From Pseudomonas anguilliseptica (GTDB lineage Bacteria; Pseudomonadota; Gammaproteobacteria; Pseudomonadales; Pseudomonadaceae): a stretch of DNA of 64,000 bases. Below are positions 1-8,794 of the stretch, piece by piece. The position numbers were made by a program, and so were the translations under genes. The notes beneath the pieces are model-generated. The model did not search any database and was not told the origin of the DNA. It was given only the letters and a program-made list of their open reading frames with translations. The stretch lies in contig NZ_JAEIOI010000001.1 in NCBI RefSeq assembly GCF_021375795.1, positions 992,001 through 1,056,000 on the forward strand. Direction: 5' to 3'. The number at the start of each line of letters is the position of its first letter. Positions within the stretch are counted from its first letter, which is position 1.

Positions 1-906
1 GCTTTCCCCGCAGAGCTGTTTGAACAGCTTGGCAAAGGTGGCGCGGTCGGCATAACCGACCTGCTCGGCGATCTGCTCCAGCGACGCCGGGCTGCGCAGG
101 GCGCGCTGCGCGGCGCTGATGCGCACGCGTTGCAGGTAGTCATTAGGTGTCAGCCCGGTGCTGGCCTTGAAGCGCCGCAGCAAAGTGCGCGATGAGCAGT
201 TGGCTTCAGCGGCCAGGCGGTTGAGGTCGATGGCTTCGCTGTGATGACGGTGTAGCCACTGCAACACGGACGCGAGCTGGCAATCCTTGCTGGGCGCTGG
301 CAGCAGCGGGGCAAAGCGTGACTGCTGGCCGCGCTGACTGTCGAACACCAACGTATTGGCTGCCTGTTGCGCCAGTGCGTCACCGGCATGCTGGCGGATC
401 AGGTGCAGACACAGATCAAGCCCGGCGTGCGCCCCACCGGAGCTGAGCAGGCGGCCATCCTCGCAGACCAGTTGCTCGATCTGCAGATTGACCTGCGGGA
501 AGCGCTGGCGGAACTGGCTGGCCAGTGCCCAGTGGGTAGTGGCGCTGCGACCGTCGAGCACGCCGGCAGCGGCCAGGAGAAAGGCGCTGCTGCACAGGCT
601 GGCCAGTTGTTGGGTGGGCGCGCGTTGCGCCAGCCAGGGCAGCAGGGCGGCGTTATCGCTCAGGGTGGTGTCGATGGCGCTGCCGCTGGCGGCGAGCAGA
701 ATCAGGTCGGCCTCTTCAGCCAGGCTCAGATCGCCATCGACCTGAATCTGCGCAAAGCCCAGATCAACCGCGTTGCCGTCCAGGCTGACGCGCTGTAATT
801 CAAACAGCCGTTGTCCGGCCAGGCGGTTGGCCAGGACAAACGCATCCATGGCCATGCTCAGGCTGGAACACACGGTTTGCGGGCAGACATACAGGGCAAT
901 CTTCAA
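1..906 (-). CDS. GlxA-family AraC-type transcriptional regulator (3' end outside window)
   Basis: The visible 302 codons give a DJ-1/PfpI-like domain (about residues 1-175, with an LCSSAF nucleophile-elbow motif) followed by a two-helix-turn-helix AraC domain (about 205-302, motifs SSRTLLRRFKASTG and YADRATFAKLFKQ). This is the GlxA layout of cytoplasmic activators of amine or amino-acid catabolism. The reading frame is still open at base 1, so the last residues and the stop lie outside the window. I see only a TTG start (904-906), because no ATG or GTG precedes it in frame. It is divergent from the gene at 1029. The ligand cannot be told from the sequence. Confidence 0.85.
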   Translation of the reverse strand, partial: MKIALYVCPQTVCSSLSMAMDAFVLANRLAGQRLFELQRVSLDGNAVDLGFAQIQVDGDLSLAEEADLILLAASGSAIDTTLSDNAALLPWLAQRAPTQQLASLCSSAFLLAAAGVLDGRSATTHWALASQFRQRFPQVNLQIEQLVCEDGRLLSSGGAHAGLDLCLHLIRQHAGDALAQQAANTLVFDSQRGQQSRFAPLLPAPSKDCQLASVLQWLHRHHSEAIDLNRLAAEANCSSRTLLRRFKASTGLTPNDYLQRVRISAAQRALRSPASLEQIAEQVGYADRATFAKLFKQLCGES

Positions 907-1028
907 TATGACGTGCTCAGATGTGATGGGTTTTGGCGATTATTGACACAAAGTTGTCTTTTGCGCCAATCGCGCGATGGCGGTTTAGCGACAATACTGC
1001 TCGCACGTCCCCTACCGGAGTTCGCCCG

Positions 1029-1499
1029 ATGACTCACCCCAACGCCGCCCTGATCACTCGTTTCTACCAGGCCTTCCAGCAGCTGGATGCCGAGACCATG
1101 GCCAGCTGTTACAGCGAGGATGTGCAGTTCAGCGACCCGGTGTTTACCGATCTGCGTGGTGCGGCGGCTGGTGATATGTGGCGCATGCTCTGTGCCAAAG
1201 CCCAGGGTTTTTCCCTGACCTTTGATGGCGTGACCGCCGATGAGCACTCCGGCAAGGCGCGCTGGGTGGCGACTTACACCTTCAGCCAGACCGGTAATCA
1301 GGTGGTCAACCACATCGAAGCCAGCTTCCGCTTCCGTGATGGCAAGATCGCTGAGCACCGCGATCATTTCGACCTGTGGCGCTGGGCCGGTCAGGCGCTG
1401 GGTATCAAGGGCCTGCTGCTGGGCTGGACACCCTTTGTGCAGAACGCCATTCGCCAGCAGGCCGGTAAAGGCTTAGCAGCTTTCCAGAAGAGTCGTTAA
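1029..1499 (+). CDS. NTF2-like / SnoaL-like protein
   Basis: This 156-residue protein starts [16 protein letters not shown] and carries the SnoaL-like pattern of a leading helix, DVQFSDPVF, and [20 protein letters not shown] near residue 110. That fold forms a cone-shaped pocket found in small isomerases, hydrolases and binding proteins. The ATG at 1029 is preceded by GGAG eight bases upstream, which favours it over an open extension to 933. It is probably cytoplasmic, as there is no signal peptide. The substrate is unknown. It is followed 38 bases later by a GIY-YIG gene on the same strand. Confidence 0.8.
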   Translation: MTHPNAALITRFYQAFQQLDAETMASCYSEDVQFSDPVFTDLRGAAAGDMWRMLCAKAQGFSLTFDGVTADEHSGKARWVATYTFSQTGNQVVNHIEASFRFRDGKIAEHRDHFDLWRWAGQALGIKGLLLGWTPFVQNAIRQQAGKGLAAFQKSR

Positions 1500-1537
1500 G
1501 CTCGGCGGCCTTCTCTGCCGGTTTACCTGCCTTCGTT

Positions 1538-1855
1538 ATGCCTGACGCGACTCCTGTTGCAAGTTCCGTAGCCGACAAGCCCTGGTTCGTCTATCTGGTG
1601 CGTGCGGCCAATGGCGCGTTGTACTGCGGCATCAGCGATGATCCACACAAACGCTTTGCCAAGCATCAGAGCGGTAAGGGCGCGCGCTTTTTCCACGTAA
1701 GCCCGGCCCAGGCTTTGGTGTATATCGAGCCCTGTGCCGGCAAAGGCGCGGCGCTGCGCCGGGAGCGCGCGGTCAAGGCCCTGAGCAAGGCGGCCAAGGA
1801 AGCCCTGGTCGCCGCTGCTGTTATCGCTGCGACTGATAACGCACCATCAGCCTAA
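1538..1855 (+). CDS. GIY-YIG nuclease superfamily protein (YhbQ-like)
   Basis: This 105-residue protein has one GIY-YIG domain. VYLVRAANG and [16 protein letters not shown] supply the variant GIY and YIG strands and the conserved Arg, and [19 protein letters not shown] supplies the later Glu and helix. It matches the short stand-alone YhbQ/UPF0213 type rather than UvrC or homing endonucleases. A role in DNA processing is inferred from the family. The C-terminus is Ala-rich and poorly conserved. Confidence 0.85.
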   Translation: MPDATPVASSVADKPWFVYLVRAANGALYCGISDDPHKRFAKHQSGKGARFFHVSPAQALVYIEPCAGKGAALRRERAVKALSKAAKEALVAAAVIAATDNAPSA

Positions 1856-1921
1856 GCGGGTAGGCCGCTGCTGCCTGCGCGGTTAAGCTGCTGGTTTACC
1901 TGACCCCTTGCGGAGCCTGCC

Positions 1922-2857
1922 ATGCACGAGTTGATCCTGCACCATTACCCGACCTCGCCCTTTGCCGAGAAGGCGCGGCTGATGCTCGGTTTCAAGCAGC
2001 TGTCCTGGCGCTCGGTGATGATCCCACCGATCATGCCCAAGCCGGATTTGACGGCCCTGACTGGCGGCTACCGCAAAACGCCAGTGCTGCAGGTGGGCGC
2101 GGATATCTACTGCGATACCGCGCTGATCGCCCGTCGCCTGGAAGCCGAAAAAGCCACCCCGGCGCTGTTCCCCGAAGGCCAGGAATTTAACGTTGCCTGC
2201 TTCGCCCAGTGGGCCGACTCCCAGGTCTTCCTGCATGCGGTGAGCTTGGTGTTCCAGCCGGAATCCATCGCGGCGCGTTTTGGCAAACTACCGCCAGAGT
2301 TTCTCAAGACCTTTATCGCTGACCGCTCGACACTGTTCAACGGCGGCCTTGCGACACGTATCCCGCTGGAAGTGGCCAAGCATCAGTGGCCCACGCTAAT
2401 GACGCGCCTGCAGCAACAGCTGGCCCGCGAGCCGGGTGATTTCCTGTTTGGCGAGCCGTCGCTGGCTGATATCGCCATGGCTCATCCATTGTGGTTCCTG
2501 CGCGGCACCCCGGTAACTGCGCCGCTGGTCGATGCCTACCCGGACGTCGCTGCCTGGCTGGCGCGAGTGCTGGACTTCGGTCACGGCTCGTTCAGTGAAA
2601 TGAGCGCTGCAGATGCCATCGAGGTGGCCCGTGAAGCCACTCCAGCGGCTCTGCCGAATACCGCGTTGGCTGATCCCAACGGTTTTGTCGTTGGTCAGCA
2701 GGTGGCGATTTCAGCCATCGATTACGGTGTGGATGCGGTTGAGGGTGAACTGGTGTTCAGCGGCAGCGAAGAACTCATCCTGCGTCGTGAAGATCCGCGT
2801 GCGGGAACGGTGCATGTGCACTTCCCGCGACTCGGGTTTGCCATCAAGGCGCTTTAA
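1922..2857 (+). CDS. Glutathione S-transferase family protein with C-terminal extension
   Basis: The 311-residue product has an N-terminal thioredoxin-fold GST domain (about 1-80; LHHYPTSPFAEKARLML, GYRKTPVLQ with the cis-Pro region, and DTALIARRL for glutathione gamma-Glu binding) and an all-helical C-terminal domain to about residue 225 (PSLADIAMAHPLWFL). Ordinary GSTs end near 200-230 residues. The extra 85 or so residues (GFVVGQQVAISAIDYG to the end) look like a small beta-rich domain. The ATG at 1922 follows a weak GGAG. No substrate can be assigned. Confidence 0.83.
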   Translation: MHELILHHYPTSPFAEKARLMLGFKQLSWRSVMIPPIMPKPDLTALTGGYRKTPVLQVGADIYCDTALIARRLEAEKATPALFPEGQEFNVACFAQWADSQVFLHAVSLVFQPESIAARFGKLPPEFLKTFIADRSTLFNGGLATRIPLEVAKHQWPTLMTRLQQQLAREPGDFLFGEPSLADIAMAHPLWFLRGTPVTAPLVDAYPDVAAWLARVLDFGHGSFSEMSAADAIEVAREATPAALPNTALADPNGFVVGQQVAISAIDYGVDAVEGELVFSGSEELILRREDPRAGTVHVHFPRLGFAIKAL

Positions 2858-2890
2858 GCACCCGGTTATGATCTACTGTGCGCCGGGGTT

Positions 2891-3208
2891 TCAGTACGCG
2901 GCGCGCATCGCCTGTGGATCGTAACCGTGAATCAGCGTGCCCTTGATATCCAGTAGGGGCACGCCGCGCCCACCCAGCGCCTTGAAGGTTGCCTGGCCGG
3001 TGGGGTCTTTCTCGATATCGACTTCCCGGTAGGCAACCTGATCCTGCGCCAGTTGCTCACGGGTTTTTGCGCAGTAACCGCACCATTGCGTGGCATACAA
3101 CACCACTTCGCCTGGTCGCTCAGCCAGCGGCGGTTGAAACCAGCGCTGCACCGTGTCCCAGTGTTGGAAGAGCGTCAGGGCGCTGAGCAGCAAAACAATC
3201 TTTTTCAC
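2891..3208 (-). CDS. Glutaredoxin-family protein with N-terminal signal or anchor
   Basis: This 105-residue protein has a short hydrophobic N-terminus (KKIVLLLSALTLF), then a glutaredoxin fold beginning VVLYATQWCGYCAKTREQL, with redox motif CGYC near residues 43-46, and the cis-Pro segment GGRGVPLLDIKG. The hydrophobic start suggests export or anchoring, so it may act as an envelope thiol-disulphide protein. It starts with GTG (3206-3208) behind AAGGA. It lies just downstream of yejK on the same strand. Confidence 0.83.
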   Translation of the reverse strand: MKKIVLLLSALTLFQHWDTVQRWFQPPLAERPGEVVLYATQWCGYCAKTREQLAQDQVAYREVDIEKDPTGQATFKALGGRGVPLLDIKGTLIHGYDPQAMRAAY

Positions 3209-3233
3209 AGGCAGTCCTTGCCGGTTGGCGGGC

Positions 3234-4241
3234 TCAGCCTTTGCGGCGCTTGAGTTGATCGGTGAGCTGCGTCGGCAGGTTGCGGATTACCAGAGTATCG
3301 GTGCCTTCGTCGTACTCGATTTTCGAGCCCAGCAGGTGTGCCTCGAAGCTGATCGACAAACCTTCGGCGCGCCCGGTAAAACGCTGGAACTGGCTCAAGG
3401 TGCGTTTATCCGCCGGAAACTCCGGGGCCATGCCGTAGTCCTTGTTGCGGATGTGATCAAAAAAGGCCTTGGGCCGTTCTTCGTCGATCAGTCCGGAGAG
3501 CTCGTCGAGGGTGATGGGCTCGCCTTGTTTGGCCTGGTTTGCGGCATAGCTGACCAAGGTCTTGGTCTTCTCGCGGGCTTGTTCTTCCGGCAGGTCTTCA
3601 CTTTCCACGAAGTCGCTGAAGGCTTTCAGCAGGGTGCGGGTTTCGCCGGGGCCGTCGACGCCTTCCTGGCAGCCGATAAAGTCGCGGAAGTATTCCGAGA
3701 CCTTTTTGCCGTTCTTGCCTTTGATAAAAGAGATGTATTGCTTGGAGTGGGCGTTGTTGCGCCACTCGGAGATGTTGATGCGCGCCGCCAGGTGCAGCTG
3801 GTTCAAGTCCAGGTGCTTGGCGGCGGTCACATCCAGCGCCTCGTTCACTGCCACGCCTTCGCTGTGGTGCAGCAGGGCGATGGCCAGGTAATCGGTCATG
3901 CCTTGCTGGTAATGGGCAAACAGCACATGACCGCCGGTGGACCGGTTGGATTCCTCCATCAGCTTCTGCAGTTGCTCGACCGCCTGGCGGCTAAATGCAG
4001 TGAAGTCCTGCTCATTATCCAGGTAACGCTTGAGCCAGCCGCTGAACGGGTACGCCCCGGATTCCTCATGGAAAAACCCCCAGGCCTTGCCCTGCTTGGC
4101 GTTATAGCTCTCGTTGAGGTCGGCGAGCATGTTCTCGATGGCCTGCGATGCAGCCAGCTCGGTGTCGCGAGCATGCAAAACAGCGGGGGTGCCATCGGGC
4201 TTTTTGTCGATCAGATGGACGATGCAGTGGCGGATCGGCAT
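3234..4241 (-). CDS. yejK: Nucleoid-associated protein YejK (NdpA)
   Basis: The 335-residue product matches the YejK/NdpA family over its full length, starting [17 protein letters not shown] and including the conserved [20 protein letters not shown] segment. Family members are cytoplasmic proteins that co-purify with the nucleoid. The length is normal for the family. It sits between a TAXI-protein gene upstream (36 bases) and the glutaredoxin gene downstream, all on the minus strand. Confidence 0.92.
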   Translation of the reverse strand: MPIRHCIVHLIDKKPDGTPAVLHARDTELAASQAIENMLADLNESYNAKQGKAWGFFHEESGAYPFSGWLKRYLDNEQDFTAFSRQAVEQLQKLMEESNRSTGGHVLFAHYQQGMTDYLAIALLHHSEGVAVNEALDVTAAKHLDLNQLHLAARINISEWRNNAHSKQYISFIKGKNGKKVSEYFRDFIGCQEGVDGPGETRTLLKAFSDFVESEDLPEEQAREKTKTLVSYAANQAKQGEPITLDELSGLIDEERPKAFFDHIRNKDYGMAPEFPADKRTLSQFQRFTGRAEGLSISFEAHLLGSKIEYDEGTDTLVIRNLPTQLTDQLKRRKG

Positions 4242-4277
4242 AGCGGCCTCGTGGTGCGTAAACGGAAAGCGCGCATG

Positions 4278-5612
4278 TTACCCGACCTGCTGTTCGAGCG
4301 TCGTGCGCCGCTTGTATGCGATCAGCCGTTCGATCATGTAACGCAGATGCATATGCAGCTCATACAGCTCGCTGGAGTAGGACAGCGGTACCTCGACCCG
4401 CGCCAGTTCGTCTTCCAGACGTTCTAGGCGAGCGATTTCGGCGTCCAGGTCGCTGGGTAGGCTGCCTTTGTAGAGCTGCTGATCGATTTCGCGCAGGTGT
4501 TTGTACCAGCGGTAGATCCGTGCGCGGATGCGCCATTGGTAGATCGGGCCGATGGCCTTGAACAGCGGGAACAGCAGTACCAGCAGCGGAATGGCCAGGA
4601 TGATGTAGCGGTCAGCCAGAGAGGCAATGCGGAACGGCAAGTAGCGCTGCAGGATGGGCAGGCCCTTATCGTAGTAGTACTCGGCTTCGCTCAGGGTATT
4701 GAGTGACAGCGGCGGCTTGGCCGGATAGCTGCCGGCCGGGTCGAGCAGGCTGCCATTTTTCAGCACGGTTTTCGCCGCTTCAAGAATCAGCGGGGTGAGT
4801 GATGGGTGGAATTCCTCGCCGGCCACCAGCGTGGCGACTGGGCCGAGGGTGACGATGTCGCGGTCCGGGGTGTTGTGCTGCATGTTGAGCATGCCTTCGC
4901 CGACTTGCAAACGGCTCAGGTAGGGCAGGCGGGCCAGGTAGGCTTCGGTGCGGCGCAGGCTGACCAGCTGCACCTTGGACTCGGCCGCTAGGCGCTGGAT
5001 CAGGGCATTTTCCGCCGGGCCGACGAAGAAGGCTGCGTCCAGTTCACCGGCGATCAGTGCATCGGCGGCCTTGCTGCCGCCCAATGCTTGCCAGCTTTGC
5101 GGATACTGCGCCGGTTCGATGCGGTTGGCGGCAAACAGGGCTGCCGTCACGGCCTGGGTGCCGCTGTTGGCGGCGCCGATGGCCAGGCGCAGTTTCATCA
5201 GATCGCTCAGGCGCTCGAACTTGACCTTGTTGCCGAGAAACAGCCACAGCGGCTCACGGTACATCACGCCCAGGCCAGCCAGTTTGTTGCGTTGCTCATC
5301 CGTCAGGGTCAGTTCCTGGCCGCTCTGCACCAGGGCCAGTTCCACCTCGCCACTGTCGAGTTTGCTCAGGTTGTCCTGTGAACCTGCGCTTTGTATCAGC
5401 TCCAGGGTGAAGCCCTGCAAGGCCAACTCGGCTTGCAGGCGCTCGCCGAACGCATGGTAGCCACCGCCTACAGCGCCCGTAGCCATGCGTGCGTGCATCG
5501 GCGGTGGCGGGGCGGCGAAGTAGAACAGCGCGCCAACCAGCCCGGCCAGCACCGGCACGATCCACAGGTTGGTGAGGATGAGGATTTTCAGGTCATGGAA
5601 AATGCGGCGCAT
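4278..5612 (-). CDS. TAXI-family TRAP transporter solute-binding subunit (orphan, membrane-anchored)
   Basis: This 444-residue protein has an N-terminal membrane segment (about 12-34, LTNLWIVPVLAGLVGALFYF) and a TAXI domain (about 40-320), with GAVGGGYHAFGERL and SGEVELALVQSG as typical TAXI motifs. A second hydrophobic stretch (ADRYIILAIPLLVLLFPLF, about 348-366) precedes a charged, coiled-coil-like cytoplasmic tail. No TRAP permease (DctM or fused DctQM) lies nearby. The two anchors and the tail suggest a sensor-like or scaffold role rather than a free periplasmic binder. The ATG at 5612 has AAGGA upstream. Confidence 0.85.
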   Translation of the reverse strand: MRRIFHDLKILILTNLWIVPVLAGLVGALFYFAAPPPPMHARMATGAVGGGYHAFGERLQAELALQGFTLELIQSAGSQDNLSKLDSGEVELALVQSGQELTLTDEQRNKLAGLGVMYREPLWLFLGNKVKFERLSDLMKLRLAIGAANSGTQAVTAALFAANRIEPAQYPQSWQALGGSKAADALIAGELDAAFFVGPAENALIQRLAAESKVQLVSLRRTEAYLARLPYLSRLQVGEGMLNMQHNTPDRDIVTLGPVATLVAGEEFHPSLTPLILEAAKTVLKNGSLLDPAGSYPAKPPLSLNTLSEAEYYYDKGLPILQRYLPFRIASLADRYIILAIPLLVLLFPLFKAIGPIYQWRIRARIYRWYKHLREIDQQLYKGSLPSDLDAEIARLERLEDELARVEVPLSYSSELYELHMHLRYMIERLIAYKRRTTLEQQVG

Positions 5613-5745
5613 GGTCAGTCCTTGTCATTACCTGAGCTGAGGATAGCCGCAATGACTGGCCAGCTAAATGCCCGCTTGCGATCTGCTACGCGTCGGCCTG
5701 CGGCGTTAAAAACAGGCCCTAGCTCGCGAAATCGTCAAGCTGATC

Positions 5746-7023
5746 CTAGAAGCCCTGGGTCTTCTGGTGTGTTAAGCCTGTGCTGCGCTGCTCGCGCCAG
5801 CGCTCCAACAACCCAAGTACCAGCAGCAAGCCCAGGGCATAGCCAGCATCGATTCCCAGCATCAGCAGCACCAGGCCGCACAGCAGTGCGCTAAAACCCG
5901 CCAGCACTCGCCAGATACCGCGCAACAGCACCACGCCGGCGGCCATGCTGAGCAGGTAGATCACCACGAAGTTGCCATTGGCGTAGCGGATCAGGTCGTC
6001 CACCGTCAGGTCGAGCAGCTGAGCCAGGCTGGCACACAAGGCGCAGCTCAGAATTACCAGCAGCAGTGCGCGGGCCGGGACGCCGTGTCTGTTGCGCTGG
6101 GCCAGGCTGGTCGGCAACTTGCCCTCGTCGGCCAGGCTCCAGATCAGTCGGGCAAAGCCCTGCATATAGACGTTCATCGAGGCAAAGCAGGCCAGGTAGC
6201 CCACCGTCGCGGCGATCCAGCGCGCATGGTCGCCCAGCAGCAGGTCGAGCATGCGTGGCAAGGATGCGGCATCGGTCTGCACATCGCCGTAGCTATGCAG
6301 GCTTAGCACGGCGACCGAACAGGCCCAGTACACCAGGCCGGCCAGCAGCACGCCAAATAGCAAGGCCAACGGGAAGTCGCGTTCAGGGTTTTTGAATTCT
6401 TCGCCCATATGGGTAAAGGCCTCGATGCCGACAAAACACCAGAACATCACCCCCAGCGCTGCCGGCAGCAGATGCCAGGAACCACTGATCTCAGGCAGCA
6501 GCGGCTGGCTGCTGACGGGCAGCTCACCGACCCACCAGATCAGCGCAATGGTGGCGATAATCGCCACGGCAATCACGCCCTGAATCATCCCGCTGGCCTT
6601 GGCCGGGCGCTGGCCGAGCAGCAACATGGCGGCCAGGGTCGCCAGTTGAATCGCCAGGGCCTGGCCACGACTGAGATCGAACAGCGCCTGCCAGAAGCCG
6701 TTGGCGATATTCAGCGCCGCCGGTAAACCCACCGGCAGCACGGCAAGAAACAGCAATGCGCTCAGGCGCTCCATGCGCGCACCAAATGCCCGGCCAATCA
6801 GATGCGGCGCGCCGCCGGCATGGGGAAAGCGGCGACCCAGTTGAGCAAAGGTAAAAGCCACCGGCAGTACCAGGGCGATCAGCAGCATCCAGGCCCACAG
6901 CGAGGCCTCACCGGCTGCCGTGGCAGCCAGCGCAGGGATCACGAAAATCCCGGTGCCCAGCAGTGAAGTGCTCAGCAGGCCAATGCCTTGCAGCAGGCCC
7001 AATTCCTGATTTAGACGACTCAT
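5746..7023 (-). CDS. yjeH: APC-superfamily amino acid transporter, YjeH-like
   Basis: The 425-residue polytopic protein has about 12 membrane segments and begins with the APC signature GIGLLSTSLLGTGIFVIPA. It resembles YjeH, the inner-membrane exporter of L-methionine and branched-chain amino acids. It is divergent from the Lrp/AsnC gene at 7152, with 128 bases between the starts. That pairing suggests the regulator controls the transporter in response to an amino acid. The substrate is inferred from the family. Confidence 0.87.
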   Translation of the reverse strand: MSRLNQELGLLQGIGLLSTSLLGTGIFVIPALAATAAGEASLWAWMLLIALVLPVAFTFAQLGRRFPHAGGAPHLIGRAFGARMERLSALLFLAVLPVGLPAALNIANGFWQALFDLSRGQALAIQLATLAAMLLLGQRPAKASGMIQGVIAVAIIATIALIWWVGELPVSSQPLLPEISGSWHLLPAALGVMFWCFVGIEAFTHMGEEFKNPERDFPLALLFGVLLAGLVYWACSVAVLSLHSYGDVQTDAASLPRMLDLLLGDHARWIAATVGYLACFASMNVYMQGFARLIWSLADEGKLPTSLAQRNRHGVPARALLLVILSCALCASLAQLLDLTVDDLIRYANGNFVVIYLLSMAAGVVLLRGIWRVLAGFSALLCGLVLLMLGIDAGYALGLLLVLGLLERWREQRSTGLTHQKTQGF

Positions 7024-7151
7024 GTTGTATGCTCTGCGGCTTCGTTCGCCATGTTAAATCGCCCGCCTGTTACAGGCTGCTGGCTAAGCGTCGGCATTGA
7101 CCGACGATTTGGCGCATTTGGCCGTCAAGTTGCCTTTTCCGAGAGTCTCGA

Positions 7152-7571
7152 GTGGATAAGTTCGATCAGCAGATACTTGCCCTGTTGCGCGCCGATGCGC
7201 GTTTGCCCGTCAGCCAGATTGCCCGCGAGGTCAATCTGTCGCGCTCGGCGGTCAGCGAACGCATTCGTCAGCTGGAACACAGCGGCGTAATCAGCGGCTA
7301 TCACGCCCAGGTGGCGTTGCCGGGTGAGGTGGCAATCAAGGCTTATCTGGAACTGTTCTATCAGGGTGGACGCTGCGAGCACTATGTCGAACTGATGCGC
7401 GTGTTCCCGGAAGTGCGCCGTTGCAGCGGGATCAGCGGTGAGACCGATATGCTGGTGGTCATCGAGGCTGCCTCGATGCAGCGTCTGAGCGAAATTCGCG
7501 GCGAGATCGAGAACTTCCCCGGCATGCAGAAAGTGAAGACTCATATGGTGGTCAAGGATTGGGTGTTCTGA
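7152..7571 (+). CDS. Lrp/AsnC-family transcriptional regulator
   Basis: The product is 139 residues. An N-terminal winged HTH (about 1-60; QIAREVNLSRSAVSERIRQLE is the recognition unit) is followed by a RAM/AsnC ligand domain (about 68-139; SGISGETDMLVVIEA). The start is GTG at 7152; an in-frame ATG start is lacking. It is divergent from the YjeH-like exporter, its most likely target, and ends two bases before sbcD. Confidence 0.9.
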   Translation: MDKFDQQILALLRADARLPVSQIAREVNLSRSAVSERIRQLEHSGVISGYHAQVALPGEVAIKAYLELFYQGGRCEHYVELMRVFPEVRRCSGISGETDMLVVIEAASMQRLSEIRGEIENFPGMQKVKTHMVVKDWVF

Positions 7572-7573
7572 GC

Positions 7574-8794
7574 ATGCGCATCCTGCACACCTCTGACTGG
7601 CACCTCGGTCAGCACTTTATGGGCAAGACCCGCCAGGCCGAGCATCAGGCCTTCTGCGCCTGGCTGATCGAGCAGGTACGCGAGCAGGCGGTGGATGCCG
7701 TGCTAATTGCCGGCGATATCTTCGACACCGGCGCGCCGCCCAGCTATGCCCGCGAACAGTACAACCGTTTTATCGTTGAGCTGCGTGCCAGCGGCTGCGA
7801 GTTGGTGGTGCTGGGTGGTAATCATGATTCGGTGGCCATGCTCGGCGAGAGCAAGACGCTGTTGGCCCAGCTAGGTACGCGGGTGATTCCCGGCGTCTGT
7901 GAGCAGTTGGATGAACAGTTGCTGGTGCTGCACCAACGTGACGGCTCGCCGGGCGCGGTTCTCTGCGGCATCCCCTTTATCCGCCCGCGCGATGTGCTGC
8001 TCAGCCAGGCCGGGCAGAGTGCGCAGGACAAGCAACAGTCACTGCAGCAGGCAATCCAGCAGCACTACCAGGACCTCTATGCCCTGGCTGAGGCCAAGTG
8101 CGCCGAACTGGGCGGCGATCTGCCGATTATTGCCACGGGGCATCTGACCACGGTGGGCGCGAGTGCTAGCGATTCGGTGCGTGAGATCTATGTCGGCAGC
8201 CTGGAGGCTTTTCCCACCAGCGCCTTTCCGCCGGCGGCCTATATCGCCCTGGGGCATATCCACCGGCCGCAAAAGGTTGGCGGCCTGGAGCATATCCGCT
8301 ACTGCGGCTCGCCGATTGCCCTGAGTTTCGATGAAGCCAAACAGCAGAAAGAGGTATTGCTGGTGGAGCTGGATAGCAGCGGTTTGCGCAGTATTCAGCC
8401 ATTGCCAGTGCCGCGTTTTCAGCCGCTGCTGTCGCTGCGCGGCTCGCTTAAAGAGCTGGAAGGGCAGATTAAACAGGCAGCAGAACAGGGCAGCGCCGAG
8501 CAGCCGGTCTGGTTGGAGGTACTGGTCGGCACCGACGATTACCTGAGCGACTTGCAACAGCGTATCGCCGCGCTGTGCGAAGGGCTGCCGGTGGAGGTGC
8601 TGCGTATCCGCCGCGAACGCGGCAATGCAGTGGCCGGCCTGCAGGGCCAGGCCAGGGAAACCCTGGATGAACTGAGCGTGGAAGACGTGTTTGCTCAACG
8701 GCTGAGCAGCGAAAGTCTGGATGAAGGCGAACAGGCGCGCCTACTGGGGCTGTATCAGCAAGTGGTCAGCGAGTTGCGTGAGGGCGACGCATGA
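7574..8794 (+). CDS. sbcD: Nuclease SbcD, metallophosphatase subunit of SbcCD
   Basis: The 406-residue product has a Mre11-type calcineurin-like phosphoesterase domain with all metal motifs in order: HTSDWHLG (5-12), [21 protein letters not shown] and [10 protein letters not shown] capping domain follows. With SbcC it forms an ATP-dependent exo/endonuclease that cleaves DNA hairpins and protein-blocked ends. The ATG at 7574 begins the conserved [10 protein letters not shown], so an upstream start at 7559 is unlikely. The stop overlaps the sbcC start (ATGA). Confidence 0.96.
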   Translation: MRILHTSDWHLGQHFMGKTRQAEHQAFCAWLIEQVREQAVDAVLIAGDIFDTGAPPSYAREQYNRFIVELRASGCELVVLGGNHDSVAMLGESKTLLAQLGTRVIPGVCEQLDEQLLVLHQRDGSPGAVLCGIPFIRPRDVLLSQAGQSAQDKQQSLQQAIQQHYQDLYALAEAKCAELGGDLPIIATGHLTTVGASASDSVREIYVGSLEAFPTSAFPPAAYIALGHIHRPQKVGGLEHIRYCGSPIALSFDEAKQQKEVLLVELDSSGLRSIQPLPVPRFQPLLSLRGSLKELEGQIKQAAEQGSAEQPVWLEVLVGTDDYLSDLQQRIAALCEGLPVEVLRIRRERGNAVAGLQGQARETLDELSVEDVFAQRLSSESLDEGEQARLLGLYQQVVSELREGDA

